Shown: positions 19,647 through 28,364 of the stretch, piece after piece | Numbering within the stretch: the stretch's first letter is position 1 | Layout of the letters: each line of letters opens with the position of its first letter | NCBI GenBank assembly: GCA_905182195.1 | Contig: CAJJAW010000002.1 | Span: 186,001-250,000 of the forward strand | Length of the DNA: 64,000 nucleotides | DNA from: Alphaproteobacteria bacterium UBA4588 | GTDB lineage: Bacteria > Pseudomonadota > Alphaproteobacteria > Rhodobacterales > Rhodobacteraceae | Direction of reading: 5' to 3' | The notes under the pieces: generated by a model | Told to the model about the DNA's origin: nothing | The model's input: the letters and a program-made list of their open reading frames with translations, nothing else | Database searches by the model: none | Made by a program: the position numbers and the translations under genes

Positions 19647-20252
19647 ATGCAATTGATCATGGCGGCGGCTTCTCCTTTTGCGCGCAAAGTGCGCGTGTTA
19701 TTACGCGAAACAGACCTGTTAAAAGACGTGCAAGAGGTCTATGTGGCAACTTCGCCCTTTAAATCAGACCCAACCGCTCAAGCGGCCAATCCAACCGGGC
19801 GTATCCCGTCTTTGACCCGCCCTGAGGGCCCAGCGCTTTATGACAGCCGCGTCATTACACGCTATCTAGATGCGCGTATCGATGCTGGCCTTTACCCTCA
19901 GGCGGAGCTTTGGGACGTCCTAACGCTTGAAGCCACGGGGGATGCGATGATGGATAGTGCGGTTAGTATTTCCTATGAGACACGATTGCGCCCTGAACAT
20001 ATGATCAGCGCTGATTGGATCGATGCCCAATGGTCCAAAATCATAGGCGGATGCGATGCGCTGCAAAACAATTGGATGCCCCATTTGAACGGCCCTTTGA
20101 CCATGGCACACATCAGCACGGCCTGCGCCCTTGGCTATCTTGATCTTCGCCATGACGTCCGTAACTGGCGGCAAGGCCACGATGTCTTGGCCACGTGGTT
20201 TGCGAGCTTCGCAAAACGAGACAGCATGGTGGACACGCATTTCGAGGGTTAA
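19647..20252 (+). CDS. glutathione S-transferase family protein
   Basis: A 201-aa GST-like protein. The N-terminal thioredoxin fold begins MQLIMAAASPFARKVRVLLRE, where the Ser of SPFARKVR is the likely catalytic or glutathione-stabilising residue. The cis-Pro segment reads NPTGRIPSLTRP and the glutathione-binding ALYDSRVITRYLD follows. An all-helical C-domain completes it. The subgroup resembles YibF-like GSTs. Substrate unknown. It is downstream of the RidA/DUF1028 genes and upstream of petABC, with about 200 bp of leader before petA. Confidence 0.88.
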   Translation: MQLIMAAASPFARKVRVLLRETDLLKDVQEVYVATSPFKSDPTAQAANPTGRIPSLTRPEGPALYDSRVITRYLDARIDAGLYPQAELWDVLTLEATGDAMMDSAVSISYETRLRPEHMISADWIDAQWSKIIGGCDALQNNWMPHLNGPLTMAHISTACALGYLDLRHDVRNWRQGHDVLATWFASFAKRDSMVDTHFEG

Positions 20253-20451
20253 ATTAGTCCTAAAACCGAATTTTTAGTGGCACGCAGAAATGTCACTTAA
20301 ATGCGGCAAATTTACTCCTTGCGGGCTGCGCCCGAATGTCAGCTGGACGTGGCACGATCAGTGGTCTAGGAACCGCACCGAGAGACCTCGCGTTTATGGG
20401 GTCTGAGTCTATCAGGCCGTCGAAGGGCCGAAATTAATTTGGAGGAACCTC

Positions 20452-21024
20452 GTGGCGCATACAGAAGAACACGACGGCACCCGTAGAGATTTTCTCTACT
20501 ACGCGACAGCAGGCGCAGGAGCAGTAGTAACGGGCGCAGCAGTATGGCCTTTGGTCAACCAGATGAACCCTTCAGCAGATGTACTGGCCTTGGCCTCAAT
20601 CCGCGTGGATGTGGCTGACGTTGAACCAGGTACCCAAATCACTGTTCTATGGCAAGGCAAGCCTGTTTTTATTCGCCGTCGGACCGACAGCGAGATCCAA
20701 ACAGCCCGTGCTACTAACATGGATGAGTTGATCGACGGCAATGGCCGCAACGACAACAAACCTGATCTGCCAGCTACTGACGAAAACCGCACACTTGATG
20801 AAAGTGGCGAATGGTTGGTAATGCTGGGTGTTTGTACACACTTGGGCTGCGTGCCTTTAGGTGATGGCGCAGGCGATTTTGGTGGTTGGTTCTGTCCATG
20901 TCACGGTTCGCACTATGATACGGCAGGCCGAATCCGTAAGGGCCCAGCCCCAGAAAACCTATTGGTTCCAGTGGCCCGTTTCGACGGTGAGACTGAACTA
21001 GTTATCGGTAAGGAGAGCGCATAA
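20452..21024 (+). CDS. petA: ubiquinol-cytochrome c reductase iron-sulfur subunit (Rieske)
   Basis: A 190-aa Rieske protein of the cytochrome bc1 complex, which moves electrons from ubiquinol to cytochrome c1. A twin-arginine-type export anchor ([16 protein letters not shown], 11-26) is at the N-terminus. The 2Fe-2S ligands are C128 and H130 (CTHLGC) and C148 and H151 (CPCHGSHYD), with C133 and C150 forming the stabilising disulfide. The start codon is GTG at 20452, five bases after a GGAGGA site. First gene of petABC; its stop overlaps the petB start. Confidence 0.96.
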   Translation: MAHTEEHDGTRRDFLYYATAGAGAVVTGAAVWPLVNQMNPSADVLALASIRVDVADVEPGTQITVLWQGKPVFIRRRTDSEIQTARATNMDELIDGNGRNDNKPDLPATDENRTLDESGEWLVMLGVCTHLGCVPLGDGAGDFGGWFCPCHGSHYDTAGRIRKGPAPENLLVPVARFDGETELVIGKESA

Positions 21025-22361
21025 TGGGCGGAATTCCACACGATCATTACGAACCAAAATCAAAATCGGCAAAGGCGTTTCATGCTCGCTTACCTATCGT
21101 TGGCCTTTTATATGACACATTGATGTTCCCAACCCCAAAAAACCTAAATTGGATGTGGATTTGGGGTATCGTTTTGACATTCTGCCTAGCGATGCAAATC
21201 GTTACCGGAGTTGTCCTAGTAATGCATTATACGCCACATGTTGATCTAGCTTTTGCCTCGATCGAACACATCATGCGTGATGTAAATGGCGGTCATATGA
21301 TTCGCTATTTCCACATGAATGGTGCGTCTTTGTTTTTTATCGCCGTTTACGCACATATTTTTCGTGGCCTATATTATGGCAGCTACAAAGCACCACGTGA
21401 GGTCACGTGGATCATTGGAATGCTGATATACTTGCTCATGATGGCAACTGGTTTTTTAGGCTATGTGCTGCCTTGGGGTCAAATGTCGTTCCACGGAACA
21501 TCAGTAATCACCGGGCTGTTTGGCGCTATTCCATTCATTGGTGAGTCCCTACAAACTTGGCTTTTGGGCGCAGGTGCTGTGGGCCAACCAGCTTTAAACC
21601 GCTTCTTCAGCCTGCACTACTTGCTTCCGTTCCTGATTGCAGGGTTGGTGATCGTACACATCTGGGCTTTCCACACCACGGGCAACAACAACCCGACGGG
21701 TGTTGAAGTGCGCCGTGGCTCCAAAGCTGAGGCTGAAAAAGACACACTGCCATTCTGGCCATATTTCGTGTTGAAGGATCTGTTTGCCTTGGGGCTGATC
21801 CTGACTGTGTTCATGGCGATTGTAGGCTTTATGCCAAATTACCTGGGCCACCCCGATAACTATATCGAGGCCAACGCATTGGTGACACCGGCCCACATCG
21901 TACCAGAATGGTACTACCTCCCATTCTACGCCATCCTACGCGCCTTCACATCTGAAGTTTGGGTCGTTCAAATAGCAAGCTTTGTTACTGGCGGCATTGT
22001 CGACGCTAAGTTCTTTGGTGTGTTGGCCATGTTTGGTGCGATTGCAGTTATGGCTTTGGCGCCTTGGCTAGATACTTCCACCGTACGCTCGGGCCGTTAC
22101 CGCCCAATGTTCAAATGGTGGTTCGGTATTTTAGTAGCTGACTTCATTTTCTTAATGTGGTTAGGCGCACGCCCTGCAGAGGAGCCATATGCAACCTTCT
22201 CCTTGATTGGAGCAACCTACTGGTTTGCATACTTCCTAGTTATCTTGCCTTTGCTAGGTGTAATCGAAAAACCGTCAGCACCGCCGGCAACCATCGAAGA
22301 TGACTTCAACGCCAAATACGGCAAACCCAGCGCAGCTGATGCTGCTAACCCGGCAGAGTGA
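21024..22361 (+). CDS. petB: cytochrome b of the bc1 complex
   Basis: A 445-aa cytochrome b with the full set of membrane helices. The quinol-oxidation site [14 protein letters not shown] and the haem-ligand helices ([22 protein letters not shown], and [15 protein letters not shown] after the second) are present, as is [16 protein letters not shown]. Length is normal for Rhodobacterales, with a variable C-terminal extension rich in Pro and Ala. The ATG overlaps the petA stop (TAATG) behind AAGGAG, so the two are translationally coupled. petC follows after 12 bp. Confidence 0.97.
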   Translation: MGGIPHDHYEPKSKSAKAFHARLPIVGLLYDTLMFPTPKNLNWMWIWGIVLTFCLAMQIVTGVVLVMHYTPHVDLAFASIEHIMRDVNGGHMIRYFHMNGASLFFIAVYAHIFRGLYYGSYKAPREVTWIIGMLIYLLMMATGFLGYVLPWGQMSFHGTSVITGLFGAIPFIGESLQTWLLGAGAVGQPALNRFFSLHYLLPFLIAGLVIVHIWAFHTTGNNNPTGVEVRRGSKAEAEKDTLPFWPYFVLKDLFALGLILTVFMAIVGFMPNYLGHPDNYIEANALVTPAHIVPEWYYLPFYAILRAFTSEVWVVQIASFVTGGIVDAKFFGVLAMFGAIAVMALAPWLDTSTVRSGRYRPMFKWWFGILVADFIFLMWLGARPAEEPYATFSLIGATYWFAYFLVILPLLGVIEKPSAPPATIEDDFNAKYGKPSAADAANPAE

Positions 22362-22373
22362 GGGGGACTAAAT

Positions 22374-23174
22374 ATGTTCAAGAAACTCACAACAGGCGCC
22401 ACGCTAGCTTTGGCCCTTGCCGCTGGCGGGGTGCAGGCTGCCGGCAGCGAAGGTCATGTGCATGACCATGCCTTCTCGTTCGAGGGCCCGTTCGGGTCCT
22501 ACGACCAGGAACAGTTGCGTCGTGGACTAAAGGTTTACACAGAAATCTGCTCAGCTTGCCACGGCATGAAGTTTGTAGCCATTCGCTCTTTAGGTGATGA
22601 GGGCGGCCCACTTTTAAGCAAAGATGAAGTGCGTGCATATGCGTCCGAATTTGTTGAAGTTTGGGATCAGTCGCTCAATGACGGGGAAGGCGATTACCGC
22701 GAGGCCTTGCCGGCCGATCACTTCCCGAAGGGTGGCAATGCAAACGCACCAGACCTTTCATTGATGGCAAAAGCCCGCGCAGGCTTTCACGGGCCAGTAA
22801 GTACCGGCATCAATCAACTGCTAAAAGGTATGGGTGGCCCCGAGTATATTTATTCATTGCTTACAGGTTACACCGGCGAAGAAAAAACATCAGCGGGTGT
22901 GACACTATATGAAAACACTGCTTATCCTGGTGGTTGGATTTCAATGGGCCCCCCTCTTTATGGCGAAGACGTTGAGTTTGCAGATGGACACAAGAATGAT
23001 CTCGAACATCTTTCTGAAGACATTTCTGCTTTTCTAATGTGGACGTCAGAGCCAAAACTCAACGACCGCAAACGCGCCGGACTGGTTGGAGTTCTAATAT
23101 TGGGCTTCCTGACGCTGATGTTGTTTTTGGCAAACAAGGCGCTCTGGCGTCCAATAAAATATACAAAAGACTAA
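22374..23174 (+). CDS. petC: cytochrome c1 of the bc1 complex
   Basis: A 266-aa cytochrome c1. A cleavable signal (MFKKLTTGATLALALAAGGV, then QA) is followed by the haem-binding CSACH (C59, C62, H63). The distal Met ligand is expected in the GGWISMGPPLYGE region, and one C-terminal helix (LVGVLILGFLTLMLFLANKALW) anchors the protein. It passes electrons to soluble or membrane cytochrome c. GAGGGGG precedes the ATG. A strong terminator follows at 23197. Confidence 0.97.
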   Translation: MFKKLTTGATLALALAAGGVQAAGSEGHVHDHAFSFEGPFGSYDQEQLRRGLKVYTEICSACHGMKFVAIRSLGDEGGPLLSKDEVRAYASEFVEVWDQSLNDGEGDYREALPADHFPKGGNANAPDLSLMAKARAGFHGPVSTGINQLLKGMGGPEYIYSLLTGYTGEEKTSAGVTLYENTAYPGGWISMGPPLYGEDVEFADGHKNDLEHLSEDISAFLMWTSEPKLNDRKRAGLVGVLILGFLTLMLFLANKALWRPIKYTKD

Positions 23175-23196
23175 GTCTTTTTATAATGTAGAGGAA

Positions 23197-23226
23197 AACG
23201 CGTCTCAACTGAGGCGCGTTTTTTTA
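23197..23226 (+). terminator. rho-independent terminator after petC
   Basis: A 10-bp stem, AACGCGTCTC with GAGGCGCGTT (one G-T wobble), and the loop AACT, followed by TTTTT. It ends petABC. Because its 5' flank is purine-rich (GAGGAAAACG) the reverse strand also shows a hairpin followed by TTTTCC, so it may help stop the convergent thiBPQ transcript, whose last stop codon is at 23224. Confidence 0.85.
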
Positions 23227-23922
23227 TGTCCTACTGCCAAGGTAAGCGCGCAGTGCCGGTGGTGGAGCCTTAAAAAGTTGTTGGATCGGTTGCGGTGCCG
23301 TAGCACAGCGATCTGCCACTAATATCGCTTGATTTGCAAAAGCCAGCGCGTCCTTCGGATCGTGGGTCACCATCAACGCCGTTGTAGCCGTGGCGTCCAG
23401 TATCCCCCGCAAAACATCCAACATCTCATCCTTCAAAGCGGGTCCCAAAGCGGAGAAGGGTTCATCCAGCAGCAGCAAGGGACGTTGACGCAACAACACT
23501 CGCGCCAAGCCTACCCGGCCAAGCTGGCCACCCGACAGATCACGCGGATAGGTTGCTGATTTATCAGCCAATCCCACTTGGTCTAAGGCGGCGCTGACCT
23601 TCTCCCTTTGCGCCTGAGACAACCGCATATCCGGACTGATGCCAACCGCTACGTTGTCCATCACGCTCAGGTGCGGAAATAGGTTATTATCTTGAAACAG
23701 AATGCTCAACGGCCGCCGCCCCGGATGATCAGGCATCACTTCACCATCCCAAAGCACCTTACCCGCGTCAGCCGCAATAAATCCGGCTATCCCATTAAGA
23801 AAAGTAGACTTGCCGCCACCTGATGGGCCGATCACCGCCACACGAGCGCCGGTTGGGACTAAAAAATCCGCAGACAGCACAAAGTCACCCTGTTGAAAGC
23901 GAACCTTATTTAGAGCCAACAT
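23224..23922 (-). CDS. thiQ: thiamine ABC transporter ATP-binding protein
   Basis: A 232-aa ABC ATPase that powers thiamine (TPP) import with ThiB and ThiP. Walker A is GPSGGGKST, the signature is LSGGQLGRVGLARVLL, and Walker B is LLLLDEPFSALGP, followed by the switch His in TALMVTHDP. The ATG at 23922 follows GAGGGGG with 8-nt spacing; a TTG 21 nt upstream keeps the frame open but is less likely. It overlaps the 3' end of thiP by 17 nt. Confidence 0.92.
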   Translation of the reverse strand: MLALNKVRFQQGDFVLSADFLVPTGARVAVIGPSGGGKSTFLNGIAGFIAADAGKVLWDGEVMPDHPGRRPLSILFQDNNLFPHLSVMDNVAVGISPDMRLSQAQREKVSAALDQVGLADKSATYPRDLSGGQLGRVGLARVLLRQRPLLLLDEPFSALGPALKDEMLDVLRGILDATATTALMVTHDPKDALAFANQAILVADRCATAPQPIQQLFKAPPPALRAYLGSRT

Positions 23923-25474
23923 ATCCACGTCCCCCTCGGTCAAATATCCAAAATAACACCAAACTTTGCGCCACCAAAACCACAGCCACGCCCGCCGCCT
24001 GATCCATGCGGTAGGCTCCCATCAGCCTATACAGCATCAGTGGCAAAGTTTGCAGATCAGGATCCGAAAACAGAGCAATCACACCAAGATCTCCCATAGA
24101 TAACGCCACTGCCAAGCCCGCCGCAAAGCCAAGCGGGCGACGCAGACGCGGCAGAACAATCCGCGACAGCCAAACCCATTGGGTCATGTTGAGACTGCAC
24201 CGCAGATGTAAGTAATCCGTATAGATCTCGCGCACCGCAGGCATCAACACTCGCAAGGCAAACGGAAGCGCCATCATAGCATTCACGCTGGCAGTAATCG
24301 GAACGGCAAATATCATTGGTTGGGCAAAAGGAAAGATCATCAAGAACAAGCCAGTTCCGACAACCAAGGGGCTCGTCGCCAATCCCAAAATACCAACACC
24401 CTCAGCTAAATTTCGTGCAGCTATACCCCTACACGCAAATGTAAGCGCAAGACTCAGCGCCATAGCTATGCAAACAATAGTAGATGTAAGAGCGATGAGC
24501 AGCGAGGTCAGGCTCGCGACAATCACTTGATGCGGCAGGTTGTGGATATGCCCAACGCCACGAAAAAGAATGGCACTGAGTGGCATAACCAGAAATGCGG
24601 TTGCACAGAAGATCCAGATACAATCAGCGGTCCGATGCCCGTAAGCATCAAACCGTTGCGGCAGACGGTCCAGCCCCAGCCCATCAGTTTGCGGCAAGGG
24701 CACAAGAAACGCCAGCACAGCGACACCACCACAGAGTGAGAATTGCACCACAGCCAGGCTCGCAGCCTTACTCAAATCAAAGTCCAGCCTGAATGCCTGA
24801 TATATCGCCAGCTCAATGGTTGTGCCCTTTGGACCACCTCCAACCGCTAACGCCACGGCAAAGCTGGTGAGACAGAGAAGAAAAATTAACAAAAATGCCC
24901 CAGGAAGAACAGTCCTCAACAAAGGCCATTCGATCAAACGAAAGTATGCCCACGGCGAGGCTGCCAGACTATGCACAACCCGGAACCGCTCAGCCGGCAC
25001 TGCGGCCCAACCCTGCAGTAAAAACCGGGTGGCCAGCGGTAGGTTGAAAAACACATGTGCAAGGATGACGCCAGGGGGACCGTATATTGACAGCCTTGCA
25101 AAGCCAGCCCACGTCAGAAAGTCACTGATCCAACCTGCACGGCCAAAGACCGCCAGCAGACCAAGAACCCCCACGATAACCGGTAAAATAAATGGCGCGC
25201 CCAGTAACGTGATGAGACCCTGTCGCCCAATAAAGCTCTGACGCGCTAAAGCGCGGGCCACTGGTATCGCAATCCCTACACTCAAGCCCGCGGAGATGCA
25301 GGCCTGCCAAAGGGTAAACCGAATGGCCAACCAGTCAGCCACACTCAAAATTCCAAGCCCCTGCCCTTGAGTAGCTACGGCCACAGCGGTCCCAATTGAA
25401 AAAACAAGCAGGGCGGCTAAAACCGCCCCACCTAGAATTATGCGCAAAATTATTGCGATAGTGCTGTCTGCCAT
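23906..25474 (-). CDS. thiP: thiamine ABC transporter permease
   Basis: A 522-aa fused permease with two BPD-transporter modules, each of about six helices, as is usual for ThiP. The N-terminal module carries HVFFNLPLATRFLLQGWAAVP around its EAA-like loop and the C-terminal module carries LRCSLNMTQWVWLSRIVLPRLRRPLG, where the family's ATPase-coupling loop lies. It overlaps thiB by 25 nt at its start and thiQ at its end. The order thiB-thiP-thiQ behind a TPP riboswitch fixes the substrate as thiamine or its phosphates. Confidence 0.93.
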   Translation of the reverse strand: MADSTIAIILRIILGGAVLAALLVFSIGTAVAVATQGQGLGILSVADWLAIRFTLWQACISAGLSVGIAIPVARALARQSFIGRQGLITLLGAPFILPVIVGVLGLLAVFGRAGWISDFLTWAGFARLSIYGPPGVILAHVFFNLPLATRFLLQGWAAVPAERFRVVHSLAASPWAYFRLIEWPLLRTVLPGAFLLIFLLCLTSFAVALAVGGGPKGTTIELAIYQAFRLDFDLSKAASLAVVQFSLCGGVAVLAFLVPLPQTDGLGLDRLPQRFDAYGHRTADCIWIFCATAFLVMPLSAILFRGVGHIHNLPHQVIVASLTSLLIALTSTIVCIAMALSLALTFACRGIAARNLAEGVGILGLATSPLVVGTGLFLMIFPFAQPMIFAVPITASVNAMMALPFALRVLMPAVREIYTDYLHLRCSLNMTQWVWLSRIVLPRLRRPLGFAAGLAVALSMGDLGVIALFSDPDLQTLPLMLYRLMGAYRMDQAAGVAVVLVAQSLVLFWIFDRGGRGYVGSK

Positions 25475-26427
25475 TCCACCAAGGCTACGTTCCGCAGCGC
25501 AGCGGCCTCAGTGGGGGAAAAAATCAAAGATTGCTTGGCGCTCAAGGCTTTTGGAAATCCTTCCGGCAGGCCCGCTGCAGGGGTTACGGCTGGGAACATC
25601 CAATTTGTAGTTGGAATAATACTTTGAAAAACGTCTGAGACCATAAACTGCAAAAACTGATCCGCCAAGGCGCTCTGATCCGAGCTGGCAAGTTTACCCG
25701 CCACTTCTATTTGCATGTAATGACCTTCATCAAAGACAGCAAAACTTTTGGAAGCATCCCCTTCAGCGATCAGGTGATAGGCCGGAGAGGTTGTGTAAGA
25801 CAAAACCAAATCTGCCTCGCCTTCCAAAAACATCCCATAAGCCTCCGACCAACCTGCCGTGACTGTCACAATATTGTCAGCCAAATCAGTCCAAACATCT
25901 GCCGCATCCACGCCATAGGCAGCTTTGACCCACATCAGCAGCCCCAGACCAGGTGTTGATGAGCGTGGATCTTGGATTACGATTTTGAGGTCACTGTCGG
26001 CCAATGCTCGAAAGTTTGTTGGGGTTTCAAGCTCTGCGTTTTTCACAAATGCAAAGTAGCCCCAGTCGAACGGCGCAAAATACGGATCGGCCCAGCCGCC
26101 GGGTACAGCATAATTTGCCGTAATCGAAATAGGGGCAAACAATCCGGTATCTGCAGCAGCCACCATCAAATTGGTGTCCAAGCCCAGGATTACATCGGCA
26201 TCAGAGCGGCTGCCTTCCAGCTTCAGCCGCGCTAAAAGTGCGGCGCCATCTCCAGCACCTACCATCCGAAGATCACAGCCACAGGTGGCTTCAAATGCAG
26301 CCTCAACTGCTGGGCCAGGACCCCAGTCAGAGACAAAGCTATCGTAAGTTAAAATTGTTAAAACAGGTGTTTCTGCCACTGCCGTAGTTGTCAAAAACAG
26401 TCCTGCGAATAGTGAAGTGAGTCTCAT
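25450..26427 (-). CDS. thiB: thiamine/TPP-binding periplasmic protein
   Basis: A 325-aa periplasmic substrate-binding protein. A signal peptide (MRLTSLFAGLFLTTTAVA, cleavage before ETP) precedes the mature domain. LTYDSFVSDWGPGPAVEAAFEA and the later WMFPAVTP are typical of ThiB. An in-frame ATG lies at 26439, but the GGAG within it forms the Shine-Dalgarno for the ATG at 26427, and the signal peptide starts cleanly there. First gene of the TPP-regulated thiBPQ operon. Confidence 0.93.
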   Translation of the reverse strand: MRLTSLFAGLFLTTTAVAETPVLTILTYDSFVSDWGPGPAVEAAFEATCGCDLRMVGAGDGAALLARLKLEGSRSDADVILGLDTNLMVAAADTGLFAPISITANYAVPGGWADPYFAPFDWGYFAFVKNAELETPTNFRALADSDLKIVIQDPRSSTPGLGLLMWVKAAYGVDAADVWTDLADNIVTVTAGWSEAYGMFLEGEADLVLSYTTSPAYHLIAEGDASKSFAVFDEGHYMQIEVAGKLASSDQSALADQFLQFMVSDVFQSIIPTTNWMFPAVTPAAGLPEGFPKALSAKQSLIFSPTEAAALRNVALVEWQTALSQ

Positions 26428-26472
26428 AATATTCTCCATATCGCCGAACGGAGTCAGGGATTGGAGTATTCC

Positions 26473-26556
26473 AAACCTTCCCTCCGCCGGTACTAGCCGG
26501 TTCAGGTTCTACGGGTTTGCTAACGCATCTCAGCCCAAATGGGCGCCCCGAGGTAA
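26473..26556 (-). promoter_or_regulatory. TPP riboswitch (THI element) upstream of thiB
   Basis: On the minus strand the conserved blocks appear in the right order: a GGGGC-type stem start near 26547, CTGAGAT (26527-26533), ACCC near 26511, AACCTGA (26502-26508), and TACCGGCGGAGGGAA (26478-26492). Together these form the TPP-sensing aptamer. It sits about 50 nt before the thiB start, so control is probably at translation initiation or by early termination when thiamine pyrophosphate is high. The plus-strand gap from here to aroC (26557-26739) shows no gene. Confidence 0.95.
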
Positions 26557-26739
26557 GTTTTTGCTATTCTGAATTATGAGTGAATACAATCCTAAAATGG
26601 GAAACAGTGGCCAGGTTGGTCGACCTACCACACTGCTCCACCAGTCCAACGCGTTTGCCTTAAGGTTACCTTAAGCTATTCACCTAGCCCTTGCTCCGAT
26701 TGCCCAGCAACGATATTGCATGCTCAAAGGAGCTGTCAC

Positions 26740-27843
26740 ATGAGCCTAAATACTTTTGGACATTTGTTTCGAGTCACCACCTGGGGCGAAAGTCACGGAC
26801 CAGCCTTAGGGGCCACCATTGACGGCTGTCCTCCTGGGGTCGAGATTTCCGAGGCCATGATCCAACACTGGCTAGACAAGCGAAAGCCTGGGCAAAACAA
26901 ATATACCACCCAGCGGCGTGAAGCTGATCAGGTGAAAATACTATCTGGTGTATTTGAGGGCAAAACCACGGGTACACCAGTTCAGTTGATGATCGAAAAT
27001 ACCGATCAACGCTCCAAAGACTATGGCGATATTATGGATAAATTTAGGCCTGGCCATGCTGATATTACCTATTGGCAGAAATATGGCATTCGCGACTATC
27101 GTGGCGGCGGACGCAGTTCAGCGCGTGAAACAGCAGCACGCGTGGCGGCTGGGGGCTTAGCGCGGCAAGTGATCAAGATGCTTGCACCCTCAGTAAAAAT
27201 CACTGGCTTCATGTGCCAAATGGGCCCACATAAGATTAACCGCAAAAATATGAATTTAAATCAAATCGAGCAAAACCCATTTTGGACCCCGGACACAAAA
27301 GCAGCTGAAGACTGGGCCAGTTATTTGGACGGGTTGCGCAAATCAGGCAGTTCCATTGGAGCGGTGATTGAAGTGGTGGCAACTGGCGTTCCAGCCGGGA
27401 TTGGCGCGCCTATTTATGGTAAATTGGATACAGATCTAGCAGCAGCCATGATGAGCATCAACGCCGTAAAAGGCGTGGAAATTGGGGACGGCATGGCCGC
27501 CGCTGAACTCACAGGCGAGGCCAATGCCGATGAAATCTCCATGGGCCAAGATGGGCCAAAATACAGCTCCAACCATGCGGGTGGCATTCTGGGTGGACTG
27601 AGTACAGGCCAAGATCTTGTGGTACGTTTTGCCGTGAAGCCGACATCATCGATCCTAACCACCCGAAAAACGATCAATAAATTAGGCGAAAACACCGAAA
27701 TCATAACCAAGGGCCGCCACGATCCCTGCGTGGGTATCAGAGCAGTTCCAGTGGGTGAGGCCATGATGGCCTGCGTCATATTAGATCATCTGCTTTTACA
27801 TCGCGGTCAAATCGGCGAGAATAAGGGAAAAATTGGCGCATAG
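26740..27843 (+). CDS. aroC: chorismate synthase
   Basis: A 367-aa chorismate synthase, the last step of the shikimate pathway, which needs reduced FMN. Signature regions are [24 protein letters not shown] near the N-terminus, [19 protein letters not shown] mid-protein, and [17 protein letters not shown] with [18 protein letters not shown] near the C-terminus. The frame opens with a TTG at 26716, but the ATG at 26740 follows AAAGGAG and is the family start. It is convergent with the copper-chaperone gene, 9 bp away. Confidence 0.97.
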   Translation: MSLNTFGHLFRVTTWGESHGPALGATIDGCPPGVEISEAMIQHWLDKRKPGQNKYTTQRREADQVKILSGVFEGKTTGTPVQLMIENTDQRSKDYGDIMDKFRPGHADITYWQKYGIRDYRGGGRSSARETAARVAAGGLARQVIKMLAPSVKITGFMCQMGPHKINRKNMNLNQIEQNPFWTPDTKAAEDWASYLDGLRKSGSSIGAVIEVVATGVPAGIGAPIYGKLDTDLAAAMMSINAVKGVEIGDGMAAAELTGEANADEISMGQDGPKYSSNHAGGILGGLSTGQDLVVRFAVKPTSSILTTRKTINKLGENTEIITKGRHDPCVGIRAVPVGEAMMACVILDHLLLHRGQIGENKGKIGA

Positions 27844-27852
27844 GCTCTGGTA

Positions 27853-28284
27853 TTAAGGTCGCGCGATCACTACAAATTTGATATCTAACGTGCCCGCGTT
27901 TTTAAACTGCAAGCTAGCCTCAATTTCGTCACCCTCTGCCCAGCCATCGGTAAGGCCCATAAACATCACATGATAGCCACCAGGCGAAAATTCGATTTGT
28001 CCCTGCCCCGGAACCTGGACCATCATGCGGTGCTGCATGGTCATAACGCCTTCCTGCATGAGGGATTCGTGGATCATGACCCTCGGAAAATCAGCTGTAA
28101 CAGCCATCAAAACATCCGCCGTTCCGTAATTGATAAGCGTGAAATAACCTGCGCCACTGCGTCCATTTGTGGGATAAGAAAATGACTTTTTGACTGTAAG
28201 GTCGCCAAGATTGTAATCCTCAGCAGATACCGAACTACAAATTATCAAAAGGGCTGCTATTATATATCTCACAATGGTCTCCAT
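27853..28284 (-). CDS. PCuAC-type periplasmic copper chaperone
   Basis: A 143-aa copper chaperone A(C) family protein (DUF461), which delivers Cu(I) to the CuA centre of cytochrome oxidase. A signal peptide runs to about CSSVSA. The H-M-x10-M-x21-HxM copper motif is visible: VMIHESLMQEGVM starts it, and GGYHVMFMGL ends it. The ATG at 28284 begins METIVRYIIA; the GTG at 28272 lies 6 nt after the GGAG of the same sequence, so either codon could start the protein. It is divergent from rnr and convergent with aroC. Confidence 0.88.
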   Translation of the reverse strand: METIVRYIIAALLIICSSVSAEDYNLGDLTVKKSFSYPTNGRSGAGYFTLINYGTADVLMAVTADFPRVMIHESLMQEGVMTMQHRMMVQVPGQGQIEFSPGGYHVMFMGLTDGWAEGDEIEASLQFKNAGTLDIKFVVIARP

Positions 28285-28364
28285 TATTTGGCACAGGTTG
28301 TTTATATAAACTTGGCTTAAATCCAAGGGTTTAGAAAGTCTACGGTGCATGTTAATGAATTTTT

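Noticed and set aside
26606-26660. Minus-strand stretch resembling a tRNA D-arm (GGTGGAGCAGTGTGGTAG)
   Set aside because: The D-stem does not pair, no anticodon arm or T-arm with GGTTCGA follows, and the acceptor ends do not match.
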